DNA of 64,000 nucleotides from Gillisia sp. CAL575 (lineage in GTDB: Bacteria; Bacteroidota; Bacteroidia; Flavobacteriales; Flavobacteriaceae). Of the stretch, positions 47,752 through 56,921 are shown piece by piece; positions within the stretch are counted from its first letter, which is position 1, and the number at the start of each line of letters is the position of its first letter. The stretch covers positions 1 to 64,000 of the forward strand of contig NZ_APHJ01000040.1 in assembly GCF_000403785.1 (NCBI RefSeq), read 5' to 3'. Position numbers and translations under genes: made by a program. Below the pieces are notes generated by a model, which saw only the letters and a list, made by a program, of their open reading frames with translations, did not search any database and had not been told where the DNA came from.

Positions 47752-49080
47752 TTATTTCATTCCTTTCATCATTTGCATCATTTTCTGGCCGCCGCCTCCT
47801 TGCATCATCTTCATCATTTTACCCATTTGGTTGAATTGCTTCAACAATTGGTTTACCTGTTGAACAGATGTTCCAGATCCACCAGCAATCCTTTTCTTTC
47901 TAACCGAATTGATAAGAGTTGGTGTACTTCTTTCCGCAGGAGTCATAGAATAAATAATAGCTTCAACATGTTTAAACGCATCATCATCAATATCTATATC
48001 CTTCAACATTTTCCCTGCTCCTGGGATCATTCCCAATAAGTCCTTCATAGAACCCATTTTCTTGATCTGGTGCAATTGTTTTAAGAAATCATCGAATCCA
48101 AATTGATCTTTAGCGATCTTTTTCTGAAGTTTTCTCGCCTCTTCTTCATCATATTGCTCCTGAGCTCTTTCAACCAGAGAAACAACATCTCCCATTCCTA
48201 AAATTCTATCTGCCATACGAGAAGGATAGAATACATCTATAGCATCCATTTTCTCTCCGGTACCAATAAACTTAATAGGCTTATTTACAACAGATTTAAT
48301 TGAAATTGCCGCACCCCCACGAGTATCACCATCTAATTTTGTTAGGATTACTCCATCAAAATTCAATCTATCATTAAAGGCTTTTGCAGTATTCACGGCA
48401 TCCTGACCTGTCATGGAATCTACCACAAATAAGGTTTCTTCGGGTTTAACAGCAGTATGAATATTTTCAATTTCTGTCATCATCGCTTCATCTACAGCAA
48501 GACGACCAGCAGTATCTATAATAACAACATTAAAGCCGTTTTGCTTAGCATGTGCAATTGCAGCTTTAGAAATAGCCACAGGATCTTGATTCCCCACATC
48601 GCTAAAAACCTCAACTCCTATTTGCTCCCCAACAATCTGCAATTGATTGATCGCCGCAGGACGGTATATATCACAAGCCACTAAAAGTGGATTTTTGTTC
48701 TTTTTTGTTTTTAAGAAATTTGCCAATTTTCCAGAAAAAGTAGTTTTACCACTTCCCTGCAAACCAGACATTAGAATTACAGAAGGATTTCCAGAAAGAT
48801 CGATCTCTTCTACTTCACCTCCCATTAACTGGGTAAGTTCATCCTTAACTAATTTCACCATAAGTTGCCCCGGCTTCAATGCAGTTAATACATCTTGACC
48901 TAAAGCTTTTTCTTTTACAGTGCTTGTAAATTCTTTCGCTATTTTGTAGTTAACATCAGCTTCCACCAGGGCTCTACGTACTTCCTTTAAAGTCTCGGCA
49001 ACATTTACTTCAGTAATCTGACCATGTCCTTTTAGGATGTGGAGGGCATTATCTAACTTATCGCTTAAATTATCAAACAT
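47752..49080 (-). CDS. ffh: Signal recognition particle protein Ffh
   Basis: Ffh is the SRP GTPase that brings ribosomes making membrane proteins to FtsY. The 442-residue product has an N domain and the G1 loop GLQGSGKTT at 106-114. ACDIYRPAAINQL, DTAGR and TKLDGDTRGGAA lie in the G domain. A methionine-rich M domain ends in QMGKMMKMMQGGGG and more Met. The start codon overlaps no other gene; a -7 box is seen 45 bases upstream. Confidence 0.97.
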   Translation of the reverse strand: MFDNLSDKLDNALHILKGHGQITEVNVAETLKEVRRALVEADVNYKIAKEFTSTVKEKALGQDVLTALKPGQLMVKLVKDELTQLMGGEVEEIDLSGNPSVILMSGLQGSGKTTFSGKLANFLKTKKNKNPLLVACDIYRPAAINQLQIVGEQIGVEVFSDVGNQDPVAISKAAIAHAKQNGFNVVIIDTAGRLAVDEAMMTEIENIHTAVKPEETLFVVDSMTGQDAVNTAKAFNDRLNFDGVILTKLDGDTRGGAAISIKSVVNKPIKFIGTGEKMDAIDVFYPSRMADRILGMGDVVSLVERAQEQYDEEEARKLQKKIAKDQFGFDDFLKQLHQIKKMGSMKDLLGMIPGAGKMLKDIDIDDDAFKHVEAIIYSMTPAERSTPTLINSVRKKRIAGGSGTSVQQVNQLLKQFNQMGKMMKMMQGGGGQKMMQMMKGMK

Positions 49081-49124
49081 AATTCTTTCTGTAATTTATT
49101 ATTCTTACGCTTATCAGCGGATTG

Positions 49125-49132
49125 CAAATTTA
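49125..49132 (-). promoter_or_regulatory. ffh promoter -7 element
   Basis: The minus strand reads TAAATTTG, matching TAnnTTTG, 45 bases before the ffh ATG. No -33 TTG is at the usual distance. Confidence 0.55.
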
Positions 49133-49258
49133 ATGATTTGATGCTGAAGTGAAAAGTTTTATTTCGAAACAATAATTTACCATATTAAACTACTATTTAT
49201 CTACAAAATATCAACTTTCAAAATCTCTAATTGTTTATTGATTACTGCTTAATGATTC

Positions 49259-51040
49259 CTACATTCTTTCCGGAACTTGTATACCCAATAAACCAAATGC
49301 CGATTTAATGATATCACCAACAGATTTGGATAACTGTACTCTAAAATTCTTTTCTATTTCATCTGAAGTTCCAAGAATAGTCACATTCTGATAAAACGAG
49401 TTAAACTCCTTAACGAGATCATAGGTATAATTTGCAATTAAAGCAGGACTATGATTCTCTGCAGCTAACTGAATAGTATCTGGGTATGCTTGTAATTGCT
49501 TAATTAACTCCTTTTCCTTTTCATGTAATTCATAACTTTTTGGAAGTTCCAACTTGCTATTATCAAGATTTGCCTTTCTCAAGATTGACTGGATTCTTGC
49601 ATAAGTATATTGAATAAAAGGCCCTGTATTTCCTTGAAAATCTACAGATTCTTCAGGGTTAAAAAGAATTCGCTTTCTTGGATCCACCTTCAGAATATAA
49701 TATTTTAAAGCTCCTAACCCGATCATCTTATAAAGCTCTTCTTTTTCTTCTGAAGAATATTCTCCAAGCTTTCCTAGTTCTTCTGAAATAGATTTAGCGG
49801 TTTGGGCCATTTGTGCTATAAGATCATCTGCGTCTACCACCGTTCCTTCTCTACTTTTCATTTTTCCTGAAGGGAGATCTACCATTCCATAACTTAAATG
49901 ATATAAGTTATTAGCCCATTCGTATCCTAATTTACTTAAAATCAGGAACAGGACTTTAAAATGATAATCCTGTTCATTCCCAACAGTATAAACCATCCCA
50001 TCTATATCGAAATCCTTTACTCGTTGTATTGCAGTCCCAATATCTTGAGTCATATACACAGCTGTTCCATCACTTCTCAAAACTATCTTTTCATCCAGCC
50101 CATCTGCAGTCAGATCTATCCAAACGCTTCCATCATCTTTTTTAAAGAAAACTTCTTTTTCAAGACCTTCAGCAACAACGTCTTTACCTAATAAATAAGT
50201 ATTACTTTCATAATAATTCTTATCAAAATCTACTCCTAAAGTTTCATAAGTCTTTTCAAAACCATCATACACCCATTGGTTCATTTTCTCCCAAAGTGCT
50301 TTCACTGCATCGTCTCCAGCTTCCCATTTTATAAGCATTTCTTGAGCTGCAACCAAAACCGGAGCTTGCGCTTTTGCTTCATCTTCTGTCTTTCCTTCAG
50401 AAATAAGTATTGCTATTTCCTTTTTATATTCTTGGTCGAATTTTACGTAGTAGTTCCCCACCAGTTTATCACCTTTTAAACCTGTAGATTCTGGTGTTTC
50501 TCCATTTCCCCATCGCTCCCAGGCTAACATGGATTTACAAATATGTATTCCACGATCGTTTATTATCTGTGTTTTATAAACCTGCTTACCGCTTGCCTTT
50601 AAGATTTCAGCAACAGAGAATCCTAATAAATTATTTCTAACATGGCCTAAATGCAGTGGCTTGTTTGTGTTTGGAGAAGAATACTCGACCATAATAGTGT
50701 CAGATTCTTCATTAACCTCAACTTTTCCGAATTCATAATTATTAGCAATATCCTCAAAAGAGTTCAAATAAAATTTATTACTCAGCACAAGATTCAGAAA
50801 GCCTTGAACTACATTAAAGCTCACAATTTCATCAACATTTTTAACTAAATATTCGCCTATTGCATTTCCAAGCTGAACGGGATTTGTCTTAATTTGGCGG
50901 AGCATAGGGAAAGTAACTACTGTAACATCTCCTTCAAAATCTTTACGTGTAGGCTGAAATTCTACTTGCGCCAACTCTACTTGATGAAGATGTGAAATTG
51001 CTTCCTTAACTTTTTGCTCAATTTTATTTTGAATATTCAT
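49259..51040 (-). CDS. argS: Arginyl-tRNA synthetase
   Basis: ArgS charges tRNA-Arg and needs the tRNA for activation. The 593-residue product has an N-terminal Add1-like domain, the HIGH-type HLGH at 130-133 within SPNTNKPLHLGHVRNN, and MVYTVGNEQDYHFK. GKMKSREGTVVDADDL stands in the KMSKS place. The C-terminal DALR domain ends in LGIQVPERM. It is a single gene. Confidence 0.97.
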   Translation of the reverse strand: MNIQNKIEQKVKEAISHLHQVELAQVEFQPTRKDFEGDVTVVTFPMLRQIKTNPVQLGNAIGEYLVKNVDEIVSFNVVQGFLNLVLSNKFYLNSFEDIANNYEFGKVEVNEESDTIMVEYSSPNTNKPLHLGHVRNNLLGFSVAEILKASGKQVYKTQIINDRGIHICKSMLAWERWGNGETPESTGLKGDKLVGNYYVKFDQEYKKEIAILISEGKTEDEAKAQAPVLVAAQEMLIKWEAGDDAVKALWEKMNQWVYDGFEKTYETLGVDFDKNYYESNTYLLGKDVVAEGLEKEVFFKKDDGSVWIDLTADGLDEKIVLRSDGTAVYMTQDIGTAIQRVKDFDIDGMVYTVGNEQDYHFKVLFLILSKLGYEWANNLYHLSYGMVDLPSGKMKSREGTVVDADDLIAQMAQTAKSISEELGKLGEYSSEEKEELYKMIGLGALKYYILKVDPRKRILFNPEESVDFQGNTGPFIQYTYARIQSILRKANLDNSKLELPKSYELHEKEKELIKQLQAYPDTIQLAAENHSPALIANYTYDLVKEFNSFYQNVTILGTSDEIEKNFRVQLSKSVGDIIKSAFGLLGIQVPERM

Positions 51041-51080
51041 TCTGCGTAAATTTTAATCTTTATGGCTAAAATACAAGCGG

Positions 51081-51088
51081 CAAAGATA
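51081..51088 (-). promoter_or_regulatory. argS promoter -7 element
   Basis: The minus strand reads TATCTTTG, a match to TAnnTTTG, about 40 bases upstream of the argS ATG. A TTG at 51105-51103 is 14 bases away, closer than usual. Confidence 0.55.
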
Positions 51089-51153
51089 ATAGAAAATAGC
51101 CGCAAGCTCTAGTGCTTTATAAGCAAATCCCTATCTTTATAAAAAAGTGAAAA

Positions 51154-51582
51154 ATGCTATTGAATATAAGCTACAATAGGCCCGAAATTAAAGAAAGGAT
51201 CAATAAAGAAGTTGGATCTACATTCACACTTATAGAGCGAATAAAACTTAAAGGCACTGGCTCTCCAAAATTACATATTACTTCTACTAGTATAGAAATT
51301 CACAATTTATTGATATTAGACTCTAGCACTAATATTTGTAATATAGAATTACAACCAAAAGGTATTATTGTAATGTTTAGATCTTTACTAGAAACCTATG
51401 CTTTAATAATTCCTTATTACAAACTAAACCTTTACAAAGGGAAGTCAGAGGAATACTCCGTTTATAAAGATCACTATTTTATTAAGATAAAGGCAGACAA
51501 TCCTTCCATTCATAAATTTATGATGAAGATCTTAGATTATAAAACAGATAATGCACTTCCGCAGATCGAGGATATTAGATAA
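51154..51582 (+). CDS. Hypothetical protein
   Basis: The 142-residue product shows no signal peptide or membrane helix. Alternating strands (HITSTSIEIHNLLIL, KGIIVMFRSLLETYALIIPY, SVYKDHYFIKIKAD) and a C-terminal helix, HKFMMKILDY, suggest a small beta-barrel fold such as a PH-like domain. That is a guess from pattern only. It stands alone, with TATCTTTA at 51132-51139 as a possible -7 box. I do not recognise the family. Confidence 0.75.
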   Translation: MLLNISYNRPEIKERINKEVGSTFTLIERIKLKGTGSPKLHITSTSIEIHNLLILDSSTNICNIELQPKGIIVMFRSLLETYALIIPYYKLNLYKGKSEEYSVYKDHYFIKIKADNPSIHKFMMKILDYKTDNALPQIEDIR

Positions 51583-51688
51583 CACTGGGTTTACAATTCT
51601 ACGAATTTTCATGTCTTAATTTAATGCAAGCATCATTTCGTGGTAACGCAAAAGTTTCAACTTCGAAGCAATTTTGCCGTAAAAACAA

Positions 51689-52318
51689 ATGGAATTATTT
51701 ATTTATGTTTTTGCTGCATTATTCTCTGTTATGAACCCTTTGGGAACTGTGCCTATTTTTGTAGGTTTAACTCAGGACGACTCTTCTGCCGAACGCTCTA
51801 AAACTTCACTCCTTACCTCTATAAACATTTTAGTAATTCTCATAATTTCCTTTTTTACGGGGAAATATATTCTTCAATTCTTTGGGATAAGCATAGATTC
51901 ATTGAGAATTGCTGGCGGACTTATAATTGTGAGTTCCGGATTTGCTCTTTTAACCGGTTCATTTTCTAAACATAAGGGAATGGATAAGCGAGTTAAAGAT
52001 GATGCTTATCAACGGGAAGGTGTATCATTAACTCCATTAGCTATCCCTATGCTCGCGGGACCAGGTTCTATTTCTTTATTAATAGGGATGCATCAGGAAT
52101 ATCAATTTTTAGAAGAAAGAGTTATTACCGTAGCAGCTATCCTTGCTGCGTGTCTTGCCACTTTTGCTGTTTTAAAAGGCGCTCACTATATCGTCAAGAT
52201 CCTTGGTGCGTCTGGGATTAATGCAATTTCGAGAATCATTGGGTTTATAGTGATCTCCATAGGTATAGAATATATAAGTTCATCTGCGATCAATGTATTA
52301 AGCGGAATCTTTAACTAA
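51689..52318 (+). CDS. MarC family integral membrane protein
   Basis: The 209-residue product has six hydrophobic helices and the family segments FSVMNPLGTVPIFVGLT near the start and LTPLAIPMLAGPGSIS in the middle. A RIIGFIVISIGIEYI segment is near the end. MarC proteins are inner membrane proteins of unsettled function; the earlier link to multiple antibiotic resistance was not confirmed. Confidence 0.92.
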   Translation: MELFIYVFAALFSVMNPLGTVPIFVGLTQDDSSAERSKTSLLTSINILVILIISFFTGKYILQFFGISIDSLRIAGGLIIVSSGFALLTGSFSKHKGMDKRVKDDAYQREGVSLTPLAIPMLAGPGSISLLIGMHQEYQFLEERVITVAAILAACLATFAVLKGAHYIVKILGASGINAISRIIGFIVISIGIEYISSSAINVLSGIFN

Positions 52319-52322
52319 ACTA

Positions 52323-52526
52323 TTACCTCTTATTAAATGCGATTCCGCCAATAAGTGACAAAATCCCTAAACCAATCATGGCATAAGATTGGGTGTGATC
52401 TCCTTGTGCTTGCACTTTAAGTGGCCCAGCTTCAAAAGCAACTTCTGGAGTTATGAGAGTGTATAAGCCATAACCTACTAATACAACTCCAACAATTAAT
52501 AGAACAATTTTAAGGGTGTTATTCAT
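52323..52526 (-). CDS. DUF3185-like small membrane protein
   Basis: The 67-residue product has two hydrophobic helices (about 5-25 and 48-63) separated by a polar loop, EAGPLKVQAQGDHTQ. Length and the LKIVLLIVGVVLVGYGLY start match the DUF3185 type of small membrane proteins. It is convergent with marC, four bases away, without a terminator hairpin between. The function is unknown. Confidence 0.7.
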   Translation of the reverse strand: MNNTLKIVLLIVGVVLVGYGLYTLITPEVAFEAGPLKVQAQGDHTQSYAMIGLGILSLIGGIAFNKR

Positions 52527-52597
52527 TTTATATTATTGTTTGTTTAAAGTGAAAGTAAACAATTTATTCCTAAATTATAACCTAATTAAATATTGAA

Positions 52598-54022
52598 ATG
52601 AGGATCTTACTTACTGGCGCTAATGGTTATATAGGGCTTAGATTATTACCCCAGTTACTAGAACTTGGACATGAAGTGATTTGCGCTGTTAGAGATAAAA
52701 AAAGGTTCTCTCAAAATAAGGAGCTTTTGGATAAAATTGAAGTGGTAGAAATTGATTTTCTTCAACCTGCAAAAATTCCTGAAGCAATCAAAAATATTGA
52801 TATTGCTTATTATCTTATACATTCCATGTCTGGATCTACCACAGACTTCGATAGTCAAGAAGCAAAAGCAGCAACTACTTTCAATGAGATAATGGCAGGT
52901 ACTAGCGTGAAGCAAGTAATCTACCTAAGTGGAATTATAAATACTGAAGAATTATCCAAACACTTAAAATCCAGAAAAAAAGTTGAAGAAATTCTATATA
53001 CGGGAAACTTTAAAACCACTGTATTGAGAGCCGCAATCATTGTTGGTTCTGGAAGTTCATCATTTGAGATAATTAGAGATCTCTGTGAAAAATTACCTTT
53101 AATGGTTACCCCTAGTTGGGTAAAAACTAAATGTCAGCCTATAGGAGTAAGAGACGTGCTTCAATTCTTAACAGGAGTAATAGGATTGGAAAAAGCATAT
53201 AACGAATCTTTTGATATTGGCGGACCAGACATTATTTCCTATAAACAAATGATGCTACAGTATGCCGAACTACGTGGTCTAAATCTATTTATAATAGACG
53301 TTCCATTCTTATCACCAAAGATATCATCTTACTGGCTTTATTTTGTGACTTCGACATCCTACAAACTAGCACAAAATCTTGTGGATAGCATGAAAGTAGA
53401 AGTGATCACAAGTGACAAACGATTACAAGAACTTTTAAACATAGAACCTATTAGCTATAAAGAGGCTATAGAACTCGCTTTTTATAAAATCGAACAAAAT
53501 CAGGTTATCTCTAGCTGGAAAGATTCTATGAGCAGCGGTAGGTTTAAAAAAGATCTTAACAAGTACATACAAGTACCAACGTTTGGATGTGTAAAAGATG
53601 CTCAATCTACAAAAGTAGAGAATCCAGAAGAGGTATTAGAGCGTATTTGGGCAATTGGTGGTAACACTGGTTGGTATTATGCAAATTGGCTTTGGAAAAT
53701 TCGCGGATATTTTGACAAGCTTTTTGGCGGAGTTGGATTAAGACGGGGAAGAACTCATGCTTCTGAAATAGCTTCTGGAGATTCATTAGATTTTTGGCGG
53801 GTTTTGTTAGCCGATAAGGAGCAGAAGAGATTGTTACTATTTGCTGAAATGAAAGTACCTGGAGAAGCTTGGTTGGAATTTGAAATCGATGAAAATAATA
53901 TACTGCATCAAACTGCCACGTTTAGACCACGAGGATTATGGGGAAGATTATACTGGTATACTATGCTACCCTTTCATTATTTTATATTTGAAGGAATGTT
54001 GAATAAAATTGCTAAGGGTTAA
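52598..54022 (+). CDS. SDR family NAD(P)-binding protein with DUF2867 domain
   Basis: The 474-residue product has an N-terminal atypical short-chain dehydrogenase fold with the dinucleotide loop LTGANGYIG at 5-13. The segment VIYLSGIINTEELSKHLKSR stands where a Tyr-x3-Lys active site would be. The C-terminal 160 residues (from about WAIGGNTGWYYANWLWKIRG) match DUF2867, including RPRGLWGRLYWYTMLPFH. Such proteins are common and uncharacterised; a role in lipid or quinone metabolism is only a suggestion. Confidence 0.88.
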   Translation: MRILLTGANGYIGLRLLPQLLELGHEVICAVRDKKRFSQNKELLDKIEVVEIDFLQPAKIPEAIKNIDIAYYLIHSMSGSTTDFDSQEAKAATTFNEIMAGTSVKQVIYLSGIINTEELSKHLKSRKKVEEILYTGNFKTTVLRAAIIVGSGSSSFEIIRDLCEKLPLMVTPSWVKTKCQPIGVRDVLQFLTGVIGLEKAYNESFDIGGPDIISYKQMMLQYAELRGLNLFIIDVPFLSPKISSYWLYFVTSTSYKLAQNLVDSMKVEVITSDKRLQELLNIEPISYKEAIELAFYKIEQNQVISSWKDSMSSGRFKKDLNKYIQVPTFGCVKDAQSTKVENPEEVLERIWAIGGNTGWYYANWLWKIRGYFDKLFGGVGLRRGRTHASEIASGDSLDFWRVLLADKEQKRLLLFAEMKVPGEAWLEFEIDENNILHQTATFRPRGLWGRLYWYTMLPFHYFIFEGMLNKIAKG

Positions 54023-54087
54023 TTAATATTTAAACATACAGAGGTCAATAGTTATGTCCATATCAAAATTAGATGTTTAGTATTGAT

Positions 54088-54156
54088 GTCAGGTTGAGCG
54101 GAGTCGAAACCTCCTATTTTATAAGCTAAAAAGTTCTCGACTACGCTCGAACAGAC
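54088..54156. repeat. Imperfect palindromic intergenic repeat
   Basis: TTGAGCGGAGTCGA at 54094-54107 pairs with TCGACTACGCTCGAA at 54137-54151, with one bulge and one mismatch. The TTGAGCG(G/C)AGTCGA string is a widespread flavobacterial intergenic repeat. It occupies most of the 212-base gap before the BCCT gene. Confidence 0.6.
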
Positions 54157-54234
54157 AAAGAGAGACATTTTGACTGTTTGAAAATAAATGATTAATTTCA
54201 TATGTAGTTATCTACTTACCTCAATAAAATTATA

Positions 54235-55731
54235 TTGAATTCACTTTTATCCCATCTTCGAAAAAATCTACTCCTAAGTGTTTCTGCCTTTATACTACTT
54301 GTTACAGCTATCTGTATTTTCTTATTTACAGAAGCATTTTATGTTCTCATCGAAAATGGTAGTTTATGGGTAAGGGAGTGGTTTGGCAGCTTTTATCTTT
54401 GGCTTGGATTGGTATGTGTCATTTTCTTACTCATTTTAGCATTTACTAAAATAGGGAAGCAACGTCTGGGAGACAGCCCGCCCGAATTTAACAGATGGTC
54501 ATGGATTGCGATGCTTTATAGTGCCGGAATGGGGGCTGGAATTTTATTAAGAGGAGTACAGGAACCTGTTTATATGCTCCTCCATCCACCTATTGAGACT
54601 GGGCAATCCAATGAAATTATTGCTCTAGAATATACTTTTTACCAATGGGGATTTACTGCCTGGGCTTTTTATGCCATGTTTGCCATACTTGTTGGTCATT
54701 CTCTATTTGTAAAAAACAGGAACATAAGGCTAGGAACGAGTTTACATTATTTTAAACGAATTAAATTCCTTCCCTCTGGGATAGATCTTTTAACAATTCT
54801 AACAACAGTGACGGGTTTGGTTGCTGCTATTGGCTTAGGAACCACTCAAATTGAAGGAGGGATTGGACATTTATTAGATCAAGACTCTGGTAATTTAGTG
54901 CTTACATTAATTCTTGTATTTCTAATCTGTACAATAGCTTTTCTTTCAGCTTGGGTTGGTATAGATAAAGGAATTAGGAGATTGTCTAATTGGAATATCT
55001 ATCTAACAATCATTTTACTGATTTTTGTATTTCTTCAAGGAGATATAGTTTTAATTTTAGAGAATTTCTTGAAGGCGACCTATCATTATATCGTAGATTT
55101 TGTTCCATTGAGTTTAGCCTATGGAAATTATAACCCCGGAAAAGAATTCTTAACAGATTGGACGTATTATTACTGGGCGTTCTGGCTAGCTTGGGCACCA
55201 TTCACAGGAATATTCATTGCAAGAATTTCTAAAGGCCGAACTATAAGAGAAATAATTCTAGGGGTACTATTAATTCCTTCTCTAGGTACTTTTCTTTGGT
55301 TTAGTGTTTTTGGAACATCGGCATTCAATCTAATAGAACAATGGGGAACTTATCAAAATGAATTTGATAATGTCTTTACGTCTCTTTTTGTTTTCTTATC
55401 CAATTACCCGATGGCTATTTTTACTAATATTTTAACTGTAGTATTACTTATTAGCTTTTTAGTAACTTCGGTAGATTCTGCAATATATGTACTTAGCATG
55501 TTTACCTCTAGAGGAAGTGAAAATCCAAAAAGAAGATTTCGTTTAATCTGGGCAATTATTATATTAATCTTTTCTGAAGCAATTATAATTTTAGGGAATA
55601 TTAAACCAGACAGTAATGTTCTAACGGCAATGCAGAAATTCCTAATAATTGGATCTCTCCCCTTTGCCTTTTTTACACTGATTGTTATGATATTATTAAC
55701 TCGCACTCTTTTCAAAAAGGTAGAAAAATAG
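54235..55731 (+). CDS. BCCT family transporter
   Basis: The 498-residue product is a betaine/carnitine/choline-type sodium- or proton-coupled transporter with about twelve helices. It has the glycine-rich SAGMGAGILLRGVQEPVY, and the conserved tryptophan segment DWTYYYWAFWLAWAPFTG, followed by ARISKGRTIRE. No ATG is available: the frame opens after a TAG and the first usable start is TTG at 54235, which keeps the first helix complete. The substrate, probably a compatible solute, cannot be fixed from sequence. Confidence 0.88.
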   Translation: MNSLLSHLRKNLLLSVSAFILLVTAICIFLFTEAFYVLIENGSLWVREWFGSFYLWLGLVCVIFLLILAFTKIGKQRLGDSPPEFNRWSWIAMLYSAGMGAGILLRGVQEPVYMLLHPPIETGQSNEIIALEYTFYQWGFTAWAFYAMFAILVGHSLFVKNRNIRLGTSLHYFKRIKFLPSGIDLLTILTTVTGLVAAIGLGTTQIEGGIGHLLDQDSGNLVLTLILVFLICTIAFLSAWVGIDKGIRRLSNWNIYLTIILLIFVFLQGDIVLILENFLKATYHYIVDFVPLSLAYGNYNPGKEFLTDWTYYYWAFWLAWAPFTGIFIARISKGRTIREIILGVLLIPSLGTFLWFSVFGTSAFNLIEQWGTYQNEFDNVFTSLFVFLSNYPMAIFTNILTVVLLISFLVTSVDSAIYVLSMFTSRGSENPKRRFRLIWAIIILIFSEAIIILGNIKPDSNVLTAMQKFLIIGSLPFAFFTLIVMILLTRTLFKKVEK

Positions 55732-55916
55732 GAGTATTTTATTTTCATTTTTTAAGCAAGCACTATTAGCATCATGATTTTACGATAGTTATCGGAATTG
55801 TTCCTGTATGACTTTTTTAATAAAATTAGACTCTCAAATTTTCCAATGGCTTGGGAAAGTATGACAAAACATTTTACCGAGGATTCTATGCTGTTGAAAA
55901 CAAAATACGAAGCAAG

Positions 55917-55954
55917 AAAAAATCCCTGAAATTTTAAAATTTCAGGGATTTTTT
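55917..55954. terminator. Bidirectional terminator between the BCCT gene and ctlX
   Basis: A perfect palindrome, AAAAAATCCCTGAAATTTT and its complement, lies 27 bases after the ctlX stop. A and T runs on both sides allow action on either strand. The rest of this 250-base gap (55732-55916) shows nothing recognisable. Confidence 0.85.
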
Positions 55955-55981
55955 ATTCTATTTCAATATTTAATTGAATCT

Positions 55982-56914
55982 CTAAGCTTTCGGCAAAAAC
56001 ACTTCTGCCATCATGCAACGGGCACTTCCACCTCCACATGTTTCAATTGTATTTAAGTCTGAACTTAAGATTTCACAATACTTTTCTATACTTCTAATTT
56101 GAGAAGTCGTTAAACTTTTTTGAGCAGTTTCACTCATTACTAAGTATTTGTTATCTGCTTCACCCTTTACCTGCAACATATTCCCTGCAAATTGATGCAT
56201 TTGAGCTTCGGTAATAGTAATCACCTCTTTTCCGTCTTGTTTTAGATGCTTTAAGACACTTTTACGTTCCTTAGCATCATCTATACAATCTGCACAAATT
56301 ACAGCAAATTCTTCAGCCACACACATCATAACGTTGGTATGATATATTGGTAACCTTTTTCCATCTACATCTTGAAAGGCATGGAAAATAATTGGAGAAT
56401 ATTCAAAATCCTCACAAAATTCAATAAGCAATTCTTCATCTGCTCTTACAGAAAGAGCGCAATATGCTTTTCTATTTATTCTGTCTAGGATTAAAACCCC
56501 AGTCCCTTCCAAATACACTTTTTCGTCCTCAGCTTCCGTATAATCTATAACATCTGAAATCTGAAATCCTTGAGATTCTAATACTTCAAAGAATTCCATT
56601 CTGCGCTCTCTACGTCTATTTTCAGCAAACATTGGATAAACTGCTGCTTTACCATCTTGGTGAAAAGAAACCCAATTATTAGGAAAAATAGAATCTGGAG
56701 TATCTAATTCTTTCTTATCGTTTACCACAACAACATTTACTCCTACAGCTTTCAATTTATCTACAAATGCATCAAATTCACTTTGAGCTTTCGCATTGAT
56801 CTCTTCATTCTTTAACTGTAGTTCTTCTTGGAAATAATTATTAACTGCAGTTTCTTCATTCATTCTAAAGTTCACAGGGCGAACCATTAAAACGGTATTT
56901 GTTACTTGTTCCAT
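55982..56914 (-). CDS. ctlX: Citrulline hydrolase-type amidinotransferase CtlX
   Basis: The 310-residue product belongs to the guanidine-modifying (amidinotransferase/arginine deiminase) superfamily. It matches CtlX, described in Francisella as a citrulline ureidase. Motifs seen are PDSIFPNNWVSFH (73-85), LEGTG (135-139), YHTNVMM with His192, and GGGSARCMMAE with the nucleophile Cys300. It would act in the cytoplasm on a ureido or guanidino substrate. It lies seven bases after the related gene at 56922, so the two are cotranscribed. The substrate is inferred from family. Confidence 0.88.
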   Translation of the reverse strand: MEQVTNTVLMVRPVNFRMNEETAVNNYFQEELQLKNEEINAKAQSEFDAFVDKLKAVGVNVVVVNDKKELDTPDSIFPNNWVSFHQDGKAAVYPMFAENRRRERRMEFFEVLESQGFQISDVIDYTEAEDEKVYLEGTGVLILDRINRKAYCALSVRADEELLIEFCEDFEYSPIIFHAFQDVDGKRLPIYHTNVMMCVAEEFAVICADCIDDAKERKSVLKHLKQDGKEVITITEAQMHQFAGNMLQVKGEADNKYLVMSETAQKSLTTSQIRSIEKYCEILSSDLNTIETCGGGSARCMMAEVFLPKA

Positions 56915-56921
56915 GAAATTT

